A stretch of 5,477 nt of DNA, taken from Betaproteobacteria bacterium. Lineage in GTDB: Bacteria; Pseudomonadota; Gammaproteobacteria; Burkholderiales; SG8-39. The translations under genes were made by a program, and so were the position numbers. Positions 1-5,477 of this stretch are shown piece by piece. The stretch lies in contig JAEKLK010000137.1 of NCBI GenBank assembly GCA_019509895.1, forward strand, positions 1 to 5,477, given 5' to 3'. Each line of letters opens with the position of its first letter. The first letter of the stretch is position 1. The notes under the pieces were generated by a model. That model ran no database searches. It worked only from the letters and a program-made list of their open reading frames with translations, and was not told the DNA's origin.

Positions 1-531
1 GTTCACTATCAGCAGCGGCGAGCCGTCGTAGTAGTAGAAGAAGCGCGCGTAGCTCTCGACAAGAAGCGCGAGGTATGGCTCGCTCACCGGCCGCTCGTAG
101 CCGCGCGAGCGCCGGCGCACGCGCTCGATCAGCGTCGCCGGTTGCGCCTGCAGGTAGACGACCAGATCGGGGGCCGGCGCGTGCGGCCGCAGCGCCTCGT
201 AGATCTTCTGGTAGAGCGCAAGCTCGTCGGCCGAGATCGTGAGGCGCGCGAACAGCGGATCCTTGTCGAGCAGGAAGTCGCCGACCACCGGCCGCGCGAA
301 GAGGTCTGGCTGCGCGAGCGGCTCGACCAGGCGCGAGCGCTGGAAAAGAAAAAAAAGCTGCGTCGGCAGCGCGTAGCGCGGCATGTCCTGGTAGAAGCGC
401 GCGAGAAACGGGTTCTCCTCCGGCTGCTCGAGCACGAGATCGGCGGTGAGCCGCGCTGCGAGGCGCCGAGCGAGGCTGGTCTTGCCCGCGCCGATCGGTC
501 CTTCGACCACCAGGTAGCGAAACTTATCCAC
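1..531 (-). CDS. Deoxyadenosine/deoxyguanosine kinase (dNK family), C-terminus cut off by window edge
   Basis: This gene encodes a cytosolic deoxynucleoside kinase that phosphorylates purine deoxynucleosides with ATP for dNTP salvage. The 177 visible residues carry the P-loop GPIGAGKTS at 11-19, the family stretch PTQLFFLFQR at about 56-65, VVGDFLLDKDPLFA at about 82-95 (homologues usually have S where this has G), and the arginine-rich LID ERVRRRSRGYER at about 136-147. About 30 to 40 C-terminal residues should lie beyond base 1. I chose the GTG at 531 because it puts the conserved N-terminus (DKFRYLVVEGPIG) directly after the start and no in-frame ATG lies close upstream. No Shine-Dalgarno sequence is visible. 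The start overlaps the 3' end of the DUF486 gene by 8 bp, which implies translational coupling. In related genomes this gene sits after folK and before panB. Nucleoside specificity is inferred from the family. An 8-base A run (+ strand 349-356) encodes Leu-Phe-Phe-Leu with unusually AT-rich codons. Confidence 0.9.
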   Translation of the reverse strand, partial: MDKFRYLVVEGPIGAGKTSLARRLAARLTADLVLEQPEENPFLARFYQDMPRYALPTQLFFLFQRSRLVEPLAQPDLFARPVVGDFLLDKDPLFARLTISADELALYQKIYEALRPHAPAPDLVVYLQAQPATLIERVRRRSRGYERPVSEPYLALLVESYARFFYYYDGSPLLIVN

Positions 532-770
532 TGAAAACGAAGTACACCGCGCCCATGATGCAGAGCGAGGCCCAGAGGTAGTCGAGCTTGAGCGGCTGCT
601 TCATGTAGAAGATCGCGAAAGGCACGAACACCGTCAGGGTGATCGCTTCCTGCAGGATCTTGAGCTGCGCCAGCGTGAGGTCCCGGTAGCCGAGCATACC
701 AGGCGAACGTCATGAAGACGTTCGAGGCGACCAGCATCAGCGCGCACAGCGTGACATTGGAAAGCTGCAT
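524..770 (-). pseudogene. DUF486 / DMT-type small membrane protein, internally deleted and frameshifted
   Basis: This is a small inner-membrane protein of the DUF486 family, whose function is unknown. The first 25 residues, from ATG at 770, give TM1 and the family motif SNVFMTFAWY. In another frame, from base 694, 56 residues match the C-terminal half: LGYRDLTLAQLKILQEAITL, then TM3 (TVFVPFAIFYMKQP) and TM4 (YLWASLCIMGAVYFVFSG), ending at TAA 526-524. Family members are about 113-118 residues, so about 33-36 residues are missing at the junction (690-701). These include TM2 and the usual VPANR segment. The change of frame means the missing length is 2 modulo 3. Both flanks are otherwise well conserved, so the lesion is recent or is a sequence error. 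The start shares one base with the folK stop (TGATG), and the stop region overlaps the kinase start. Read from its own start, the present sequence stays open out of frame through the kinase gene to a stop at 129-131. Confidence 0.85.
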
Positions 771-1249
771 CAGCCCAGGCGCTCGACTTTCTGGCCGGGA
801 AGCGCGGCGGCACACGCTGCGGCGCTGCCGCGCCCGGGAATGTGCGCGTCGGGCGCGAGCTCGAGCAGCGGCAGCAGCACGAACGCGCGCTCGTGCATGC
901 GCGGATGCGGCACGACGAGCTGCGGCGCCGCGATGCGCTGTTCGCCGAAGAGCAGCAGATCGAGATCTAGCGTGCGCGGCGCGTTGGCGAAGCTCCGCCG
1001 CCGGCCGTGGCGGCTTTCAATCGCCTGCAGCTCGGAAAGGAGCTCGAATGCCTCGAGCTCGGTGTCGAGGCGCGCGACCGCATTGACGAACTCAGGCTGC
1101 GCCTCGTAGCCAAGCGGTGCGCTGGCGTAGAGCGCCGAGCGCGCCGCGAGGCGGCTGCGCGCTATCTCGCCCAGCTCGTCGAGCGCCCGCTCGACCTGGG
1201 CGCGGGGATCAGCGAGGTTCGAGCCGATGCCGATATACGCCGGTGTCAC
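770..1249 (-). CDS. folK: 2-amino-4-hydroxy-6-hydroxymethyldihydropteridine pyrophosphokinase (HPPK)
   Basis: FolK transfers pyrophosphate from ATP to 6-hydroxymethyl-7,8-dihydropterin, the step before dihydropteroate synthase in folate synthesis, in the cytosol. The 159 residues equal the usual length. Visible motifs are YIGIGSNL at 5-12, QPEFVNAVA at 51-59 (pterin pocket), ESRHGRRR at 78-85, and the signature APRTLDLDLLL at 90-100, with D95 and D97 as the expected Mg ligands. HPRMHERAFVLLPL follows at 115-128. The chosen start is GTG 1249-1247, because it puts the conserved TPAYIGIGSN directly after the start and overlaps the pcnB stop as GTGA (4 bp), a classic coupling arrangement. The open frame extends upstream to 1381, but that part is antisense-like sequence inside pcnB. 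The gene ends in TGATG shared with the DUF486 start. It looks intact. Confidence 0.96.
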   Translation of the reverse strand: MTPAYIGIGSNLADPRAQVERALDELGEIARSRLAARSALYASAPLGYEAQPEFVNAVARLDTELEAFELLSELQAIESRHGRRRSFANAPRTLDLDLLLFGEQRIAAPQLVVPHPRMHERAFVLLPLLELAPDAHIPGRGSAAACAAALPGQKVERLG

Positions 1250-2568
1250 GCGCTCGCGGGCGTCGGCGGAGCCGCGGGTTGCTTCTTCCGGCGCCGCCGC
1301 CGCCGCTTGCGCGGCCCCGTGTCGGGCAGCAGCATCGCCTTCCTCGTTTCGGCGTCCGCGCTGTGGAACGCGCGCCACCACGCCTCGAGCTCCGCCGGCA
1401 CTTCGCCGCTCGCTGCGCGTACGGCGAGGAAGTCGTAGGCCATGCGATAGCGCGGCGACTCGACCATCCGGTACGGGCGCTGGCCGGAGCGCAGCTCGAA
1501 GCGCGGCTGCATGCTCCAGATTTCACGCATGGTGGCGGTCAGGCGGCGCGTAATGGCGAGCTTCGCGCATTGCGTATCGAGCACCTCGTCCATCGCGTTT
1601 TCCAGGGCCATGATCGAGCGCTCGCCGCGTGCTTCACGCGCCTTCGACGCGGCGAGCACTTCGTGCCAGAGCAGCGCGGCGAAGAGAAACGCGGGAGATA
1701 CGGGCCGCTCGGCCAGCACCCGCTCGTCGGTCTGTGCGAGCGCCAGCGTCACGAAGCGCTCGCCAAGCGGCTGCTCGAGGATCACGTCGAGGAGCGGAAG
1801 CAGGCCCTTGTGCAGGCCCACGTCGCGCAGCTGCCGCAGGCAGGCGCTCGCGTGACCGGAGAGCAGCAGCTTCAGCATCTCGTCGAAAAGCCGCGCCGGC
1901 GGCACGCGCTCCATGAGCGGCGCCAGGCGCCGGATCGGCTCGCGGGTGGCCGCCTCGAGCGTCAGGCCGAGCTTCGCGCCGAGCCGCACGCCACGCAGCA
2001 TGCGCACCGGGTCTTCGCGGTAGCGCGTTTCCGGATCCCCGATGACGCGCAGCACGCGCTTTTTCAGGTCGGCGAGGCCGCCGTGGAAATCGACCACTTC
2101 TTCGCTCGCCGGATCGAAGTAGAGCGCGTTCACGGTGAAGTCGCGCCGTCTTGCATCCTCGGCCTGCGTGCCGAAGACGTTGTCGCGCAGCACTCGCCCG
2201 TGCTCGTCCTTTTCCGCGGTATCGGGATCGGCGGCGCGGAAGGTCGAGACTTCGACCGTTTCGGCGCCCATCATGACGTGCACCAGGCGAAAACGCCGGC
2301 CGATGATCAGGGCACGCCGGAAAAGCGGCTTCACTTGCTCGGGGCGCGCATCGGTCGCCACGTCGAAATCCTTGGGCGCGATGCCGAGGAGCAGATCGCG
2401 CACCGCGCCGCCGACGACATAGGCGCTGAAGCCCGCTTCACGCAGCACTGTGCACACCTTGGCGGCGGCCGGGGTGAGCGCATCGCGCGCGAGCCCGTGC
2501 CGTTCGCGCGGCACGCGGTCGACCTGGTCCGACAGCCCGAGAACGCGCCGGATGAAGCGCTTGATCAT
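1246..2568 (-). CDS. pcnB: Poly(A) polymerase I
   Basis: PcnB adds poly(A) tails to RNA 3' ends and so promotes decay. It belongs to the class II nucleotidyltransferases together with CCA-adding enzyme. The 440-residue product shows VVGGAVRDLLLG at 51-62, the catalytic carboxylates in KDFDVATD (D67, D69), the signature LIIGRRFRLVHV at 87-98 that marks bacterial poly(A) polymerases rather than CCA enzymes, RRRDFTVNALY at 140-150, and TRYREDPVRMLR at 181-192 in the neck/body region. The C-terminus has a basic run (arginines and lysines at 420-429) and then a Pro/Ala tail, common in betaproteobacterial PcnB and probably RNA-binding. The ATG at 2568 lies 15 bp after the upstream HAD gene's stop. 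No strong Shine-Dalgarno sequence is visible. The stop overlaps the folK start by 4 bp. It looks full-length and intact. Confidence 0.95.
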   Translation of the reverse strand: MIKRFIRRVLGLSDQVDRVPRERHGLARDALTPAAAKVCTVLREAGFSAYVVGGAVRDLLLGIAPKDFDVATDARPEQVKPLFRRALIIGRRFRLVHVMMGAETVEVSTFRAADPDTAEKDEHGRVLRDNVFGTQAEDARRRDFTVNALYFDPASEEVVDFHGGLADLKKRVLRVIGDPETRYREDPVRMLRGVRLGAKLGLTLEAATREPIRRLAPLMERVPPARLFDEMLKLLLSGHASACLRQLRDVGLHKGLLPLLDVILEQPLGERFVTLALAQTDERVLAERPVSPAFLFAALLWHEVLAASKAREARGERSIMALENAMDEVLDTQCAKLAITRRLTATMREIWSMQPRFELRSGQRPYRMVESPRYRMAYDFLAVRAASGEVPAELEAWWRAFHSADAETRKAMLLPDTGPRKRRRRRRKKQPAAPPTPASA

Positions 2569-2583
2569 TCGCGGGCCGGCATT

Positions 2584-3249
2584 CTACCGGCGCAGCGAAA
2601 TCATCGCCCAGCCGCGCCTCGCCGCCAGCGCGGCGAGCGCTTCGTCCGGGTCCACCGCCACCGGCCGCGATACCCGCTCGAGCAGCGGCAAATCGTTGTG
2701 CGAATCGCTGTAAAAAGTGCTTTCTGCGAAGTCGGCCAGGCGCCGCCCGAGCCGGGAAAGCCACTGCTCGAGGCGAACCAGCTTGCCCTCGCGAAAGCAC
2801 GGTGTGCCGGCGACGCGGCCCGTGAAGCGCCCGTCGCGCATTTCGGGCTCGGTCGCGATGAGCTCCTCGACGCGGAAGGCCCGGGCGATCGGCGCCGTGA
2901 CGAAGCTGTTGGTGGCGGTGATGATGGCGCACAGGTCGCCTGCGGCCTGGTGCGTGCCCACCAACGCGCGCGCCGCCGGCGTAATCATCGGCGCGATGCG
3001 CAGCCGCATGAATTCGCCGCGCCAGCGCTCGAGCTCCTCGGGGGAGTGCGTGGCAAGGGGCCGCAGGGCAAAGGCGAGGTACTGGTGGATGTCGAGCGTT
3101 CCCGCGACGTACTGCTCGTAATAAGTTCGGTTCTGCGCTTCATAGCTCTCGCGATGGAGCACCCCGTGGTCCACCAGGAACTGGCCCCATTCATAGTCGC
3201 TATCGCCGGCGAGCAGCGTGTTGTCCAGATCGAAGAGAGCCAGGCGCAT
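2584..3249 (-). CDS. HAD-superfamily subfamily IB phosphatase (SerB/CicA-like)
   Basis: This is a predicted cytosolic phosphomonoesterase of 221 residues, full length for the family. Motif I is FDLDNT at 6-11 (nucleophile D7, acid/base D9). Motif II is IITATNS at 109-115 (T111). The conserved lysine is probably K156 in FREGK. Motif III/IV is FYSDSHNDLPLL at 179-190 (D182, D186). The helical cap lies roughly at 15-85. These features match the HAD-IB group often annotated as phosphoserine phosphatase-like or CicA-like. The substrate is not determined by the sequence, so serB would be an over-call. Proteins of this type are regularly encoded just upstream of pcnB in Burkholderiales, and here only 15 bp separate the two, so co-transcription is likely. 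The start ATG 3249 follows a weak GGGCG-like element. The gene appears intact. Confidence 0.9.
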   Translation of the reverse strand: MRLALFDLDNTLLAGDSDYEWGQFLVDHGVLHRESYEAQNRTYYEQYVAGTLDIHQYLAFALRPLATHSPEELERWRGEFMRLRIAPMITPAARALVGTHQAAGDLCAIITATNSFVTAPIARAFRVEELIATEPEMRDGRFTGRVAGTPCFREGKLVRLEQWLSRLGRRLADFAESTFYSDSHNDLPLLERVSRPVAVDPDEALAALAARRGWAMISLRR

Positions 3250-3284
3250 GCGCGCCCGAGTTTAGCCGCGGTCGCGTAACGAAG

Positions 3285-3302
3285 GCCGGCGTGCCCGCCG
3301 GC
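3285..3302 (-). terminator. Short GC-rich hairpin after the small outer-membrane gene
   Basis: A perfect 7-bp inverted repeat (GCCGGCG and CGCCGGC) with a 4-base loop begins 2 bases after the stop codon of the upstream gene, inside the 55-bp gap before the HAD gene. On the transcribed strand it is followed by CTTCGTTACG rather than a U tract, so it is not a canonical intrinsic terminator. It could act as a partial attenuator or protect a processed 3' end. In such GC-rich sequence it may also be chance. The rest of the gap shows nothing recognisable. Confidence 0.3.
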
Positions 3303-3304
3303 GG

Positions 3305-3724
3305 CTAGAAGCGGCGCTGTACGCCGATGCGGAAATCCTGCAGCCGGAAGAGGCCGGTCGGATCGCGCGACAGCGATTCGGCGCTCACCGCCCAGTCCGG
3401 CGAGAACCAGTAGCGGCCGAAGACCGACAGCGGCCGCTGCTCGAGATCCCACTCGCGCGGGCTGGCGAGTGACATGCTCAAATCCGCGCGCTCGCCAAAG
3501 GCGTACGACCAGCGCATGCGCGGGCCCGGCGCGAAGCCGTAGATATCGCGCCACTGGTAGGCGGCAAAGCCGAAACGGTCGTACTCCGGGGCTAGCCAGC
3601 TGCGTGCGAAGCTCGGGTCGAGGCCGGGCTCGGCGCGCTCCGGCAGGCGCAGGCCGGATTGGGCCCAGGCGGATGCTGCGGCGAGGAGGCCGGCGACGGC
3701 GAACATTCGTACGACGGCGAGCAT
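3305..3724 (-). CDS. Small predicted outer-membrane (beta-barrel-like) protein, unknown function
   Basis: I do not recognise a named family. The 139-residue product begins with a signal peptide: short basic start (VVRM), hydrophobic core FAVAGLLAAASA, and a likely cleavage after AWA at 19-21. The mature part of about 118 residues is rich in aromatic and alternating polar/hydrophobic residues, for example RMRWSYAF (69-76), LSMSLAS (82-88), LSVFGRYWF (99-107) and WAVSAESLSR (111-120). It ends RIGVQRRF with a terminal phenylalanine, the usual recognition signal for outer-membrane barrel assembly. It has room for about 6-8 short strands. The ATG at 3724 lies 13 bp after the hda stop; ATG 3706 would shorten the signal peptide too much. 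It sits inside an otherwise cytosolic housekeeping operon, which suggests conserved linkage or opportunistic insertion. The outer-membrane role is inferred from composition and the C-terminus only. Confidence 0.7.
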   Translation of the reverse strand: MLAVVRMFAVAGLLAAASAWAQSGLRLPERAEPGLDPSFARSWLAPEYDRFGFAAYQWRDIYGFAPGPRMRWSYAFGERADLSMSLASPREWDLEQRPLSVFGRYWFSPDWAVSAESLSRDPTGLFRLQDFRIGVQRRF

Positions 3725-3737
3725 GGGATGAATCTAC

Positions 3738-4367
3738 TCATCGTCCTTCGGCCTGTCCACCCACCATTTCCTCGCGCAAGGCCTCGCGAACCAGGGGCAG
3801 CGTGAGCGGCCGCTGCCGCATAAGTGAATAGCGATCAAGGACTTCCATGACCGCGGCGAGGCTCGTCAAATCGCGTGGCAGGCGGCTGAGCAAGTACGAG
3901 GCGACATCGTCGGAAAGCAACAGTCCGCGCGCCGTGGCGAGCGCCTTGAGGTGCTCAGTCTTGTCCGCGTCGGTCAGCGGCACAAGCTGGTAGACCAGGC
4001 CCCAGGCGAGCCGGCTGGCGAGGTCGGGACGCATGCCGAGCTGAGCGGGCGGCGCGTCTCCCGCGGCGAGCACGGCCGGCCCGCCTTCGCGCGCCTCGTT
4101 GATCGCCACGAAGAGCGCCTGCTGGACGTGCTGATCGAGCACCTGGACGTCGTCGGCGACGACCAGCTGCGGGTTCGCGCGCGCCGCGGCGGCGAGCAGA
4201 TGGCTGCGGCCGCAGCCGCGCGTTCCCCAGAGATAAACAATGCGTTCCTCGAGCGTCTGCGCCGCGAGCGCCCTCACGCGTGCGAGCGCTTCGCGATTGG
4301 GGCCGGGCACGAAGTTGGCGAAATCCTGCTCGCGCGCCGGGGAAATACCGAGCGGCAACTGTTGCAT
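3738..4367 (-). CDS. hda: DnaA regulatory inactivator Hda, with a shortened ATPase core
   Basis: Hda is an AAA+ protein that, bound to the DNA-loaded sliding clamp, stimulates hydrolysis of DnaA-ATP and so limits re-initiation. Counting from ATG 4367 (209 residues), the N-terminal QLPLGI at 3-8 is the clamp-binding motif. NFVPGPN lies at 18-24, the Walker A-like WGTRGCGRSHLL at 47-58 (R instead of K, as in E. coli Hda), Walker B LVVADD at 68-73, LAAGDAPPAQL at 100-110, and the DLASRL box at 115-120 with the probable arginine finger. The C-terminal DLTSLAAVMEVLDRYSL corresponds to sensor II and the helical lid. A GTG at 4370 is an alternative start. The Walker A to B interval is about 25-30 residues shorter than I expect, with the strand and helix between them absent, in frame. 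So this may be a deleted or non-functional allele even though the frame is open. Confidence 0.88.
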   Translation of the reverse strand: MQQLPLGISPAREQDFANFVPGPNREALARVRALAAQTLEERIVYLWGTRGCGRSHLLAAAARANPQLVVADDVQVLDQHVQQALFVAINEAREGGPAVLAAGDAPPAQLGMRPDLASRLAWGLVYQLVPLTDADKTEHLKALATARGLLLSDDVASYLLSRLPRDLTSLAAVMEVLDRYSLMRQRPLTLPLVREALREEMVGGQAEGR

Positions 4368-4371
4368 CACG

Positions 4372-4377
4372 TAGAAT
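4372..4377 (+). promoter_or_regulatory. Possible -10 element for purM in the 23-bp divergent gap
   Basis: TAGAAT matches the sigma-70 -10 consensus at five of six positions and lies 13 bases before the purM ATG, in the only AT-rich patch of the locus. No acceptable -35 hexamer is seen 16-18 bp upstream, which is inside hda. A weak Shine-Dalgarno sequence GGA (4381-4383) stands 7 bases before the ATG. No matching element could be picked out for the leftward hda promoter, which must lie at least partly inside purM. Confidence 0.25.
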
Positions 4378-4390
4378 TTTGGACTCTAGC

Positions 4391-5304
4391 ATGTCGAACG
4401 GTCTTTCCTATCGCGACGCCGGGGTGGACATCGAGGCGGGCGACGCGCTGGTCGAGGCCATCAAGCCCTACGCCCGGCGCACGCTGCGCCCCGAGGTGCT
4501 CGCCGGCATCGGTGGCTTCGGCGCGCTTTGCGAGATCCCGCGCAAGTATCGGCAGCCGGTACTCGTGTCAGGCACCGACGGCGTCGGCACGAAGCTGAAG
4601 ATCGCGTTCGCCCTCGATCGCCACGACACCATCGGCATCGATCTCGTGGCGATGTGCGCCAACGATGTGGTGGTGCAGGGCGCGGAGCCGCTTTTCTTCC
4701 TCGACTACTACGTGTGCGAGCGGCTCGATGTCCGGGTGGCCGCGGAGGTTGTGAAAGGCATCGCCGCGGGATGCGAGCTGGCCGGCTGTGCTCTCGTGGG
4801 TGGCGAGACGGCCGAGCATCCGAAAGCGTTCATCGAGGGCGAGTACGACCTCGCCGGCTTCTGCGTCGGGGTGGTGGAGAAGGAGCGCATCATCGACGGC
4901 CGCAGCGTCGCGGCGGGCGATGTGCTGCTCGGGCTCGCCGCGAGCGGCGCGCATGCCAACGGCTGCTCCAGCTCGCGGCGACGCTGCCGGTGAAAGCGCT
5001 GGCGCACATCACGGGCGGCGGCATCGTCGGCAACGTACCGCGCGTCCTGCCGCCGGGCACGCGGGCAAGGATCGACAGCAGCATGTGGCCGCGGCCCGAA
5101 CTTTTCCGCTGGCTGCAGCAGGAGGGCCGCGTCAGCGAGGCGGAAATGTGGCGCGTATTCAATTGCGGCATCGGCATGGTGGTGATCGTCGCGCCCGGCG
5201 ATGCCGCAGCCGCCCGGGCATTCCTCGAGCGCGAGGGCGAGCAGGTCTACGAGATCGGCGTCATCGAGCGCGCGAGCGGCGAACCGCAGGCACTCATCAC
5301 CTAG
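4391..5304 (+). pseudogene. purM: Phosphoribosylformylglycinamidine cyclo-ligase (AIR synthetase), internally deleted and frameshifted
   Basis: PurM closes FGAM to AIR with ATP, the fifth step of de novo purine synthesis, as a cytosolic dimer. From ATG 4391, 191 residues match the family: SYRDAGVDIEAG near the start, VSGTDGVGTKLK at 59-70, DLVAMCANDVVVQGAEP at 84-100, GGETAE at 137-142, and the beginning of the C-terminal domain, SGAHANG, at 185-191. The frame then runs into nonsense and stops at 4991-4993. The match resumes in another frame at base 4963 with LLQLAATLPVKALAHITGGG and continues for 113 residues through FNCGIGMVVIV to TAG 5302-5304. Together these give 304 residues against a usual 345-355. 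The missing block is therefore about 40-46 residues, normally running from YSL(I/V)RK to LLAPTRIYVKP, and its length is 1 modulo 3. No slippery sequence is visible at the junction. The gene is divergent from hda and its end overlaps the EamA gene by 8 bp. Confidence 0.92.
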
Positions 5305-5477
5305 CGCCGCGCCGCGCGAGGTATATGCCGGCGAGCACCACCGCCGCACCCATCATCTGCAGCGGCACGAGCGCCTCACCGAGCAGCAGCCACGCGAAGA
5401 GCGCCGCCATCACCGGCTGAAAAAGCAGGCTGACCGACGAAAAGGCGGCCGGCAGGTGGGCGAGCGAATAGGCGATC
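5297..5477 (-). CDS. EamA/DMT-family transporter, C-terminal end only
   Basis: The last 59 codons of a gene that enters from the right edge are visible (first full codon at 5476, stop TGA 5299-5297). The peptide contains two hydrophobic helices. The first spans FSSVSLLFQPVMAALFAWLL; it is followed by the loop GEAL and then the helix QMMGAAVVLAGIYLARR. The order FQPV, then (L)GE, then a last helix ending in a basic patch is characteristic of the final two membrane segments of EamA-domain drug/metabolite exporters in the inner membrane. The substrate cannot be inferred. It converges on purM and the two coding ends share 8 bp (5297-5304), leaving no room for a separate terminator between them. 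Confidence 0.85.
   Translation of the reverse strand, partial: IAYSLAHLPAAFSSVSLLFQPVMAALFAWLLLGEALVPLQMMGAAVVLAGIYLARRGAR

Noticed and set aside
129..815. A leftward 228-codon frame joining the folK tail, DUF486 start and sequence antiphase to the kinase
   Set aside because: Only the 25 residues from 770 to 696 are meaningful. The rest is out-of-frame Arg/Ser-rich translation of the kinase gene created by the DUF486 lesion.
1285..1312. A GCC/CGC-type triplet repeat
   Set aside because: It encodes the basic Arg/Lys tail usual in betaproteobacterial PcnB, so it is explained by protein composition rather than a DNA repeat element.
2584..3249. Calling the HAD gene serB
   Set aside because: The HAD-IB motifs are shared by several phosphatase groups. 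Its location before pcnB fits the CicA-like group, and nothing in the sequence fixes phosphoserine as substrate.
1117..3279. A very long rightward open frame (720 codons) opposite pcnB and the HAD gene
   Set aside because: It is antisense to two well-conserved genes, its product is Arg/Ala/His-rich low-complexity sequence with no recognisable domain, and such shadows are expected in GC-rich coding DNA.
4955..4995. Programmed frameshifting or translational bypassing in purM
   Set aside because: Conserved residues are missing at the junction, whereas a bypass or frameshift site would leave all residues encoded. No slippery heptamer is present at the junction.
4391..5477. Intrinsic terminator between convergent purM and EamA genes
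   Set aside because: The coding ends overlap by 8 bp and no stem-loop followed by a T tract is visible on either strand around 5297-5304.

Overview
The window is a densely packed, GC-rich stretch of ordinary housekeeping chromosome. It most likely comes from a betaproteobacterium close to the Burkholderiales. The leftward order hda, HAD-IB hydrolase, pcnB, folK, deoxynucleoside kinase, with purM divergent from the hda side, is a neighbourhood I know from that class. The arginine-rich PcnB tail and the protein sequences fit the same placement. I see no mobile element, CRISPR array, RNA gene or plasmid/phage feature.

Layout: a leftward gene train starts at about 4367 and runs off the left edge. 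Its order is hda, a small predicted outer-membrane protein, a HAD-IB phosphatase, pcnB, folK, a DUF486 (DMT-type) membrane protein and a deoxyadenosine/deoxyguanosine kinase cut off by the window edge. Gaps are 13, 55 and 15 bp, then the last genes overlap by 4, 1 and 8 bp, which suggests one operon with translational coupling. To the right, purM is transcribed divergently from hda across a 23-bp gap. It converges on, and overlaps by 8 bp, the 3' end of an EamA/DMT transporter gene that enters from the right edge.

The metabolic theme is nucleotide and cofactor supply plus replication control: PurM (purine synthesis), dNK (deoxynucleoside salvage), FolK (folate), PcnB (RNA polyadenylation and decay) and Hda (DnaA inactivation).

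The unusual signal is damage. Three genes in about 4.3 kb each seem to lack a central block of roughly 75 to 140 bp, while the sequence on both sides stays well conserved. DUF486 loses its second membrane helix with a frameshift. purM loses the start of its C-terminal domain with a frameshift. hda has an abnormally short, in-frame Walker A to Walker B interval. Either the sequence was assembled or consensus-called with local deletions, or the locus is really decaying through short deletions. Read mapping would decide. I found no convincing undescribed system.
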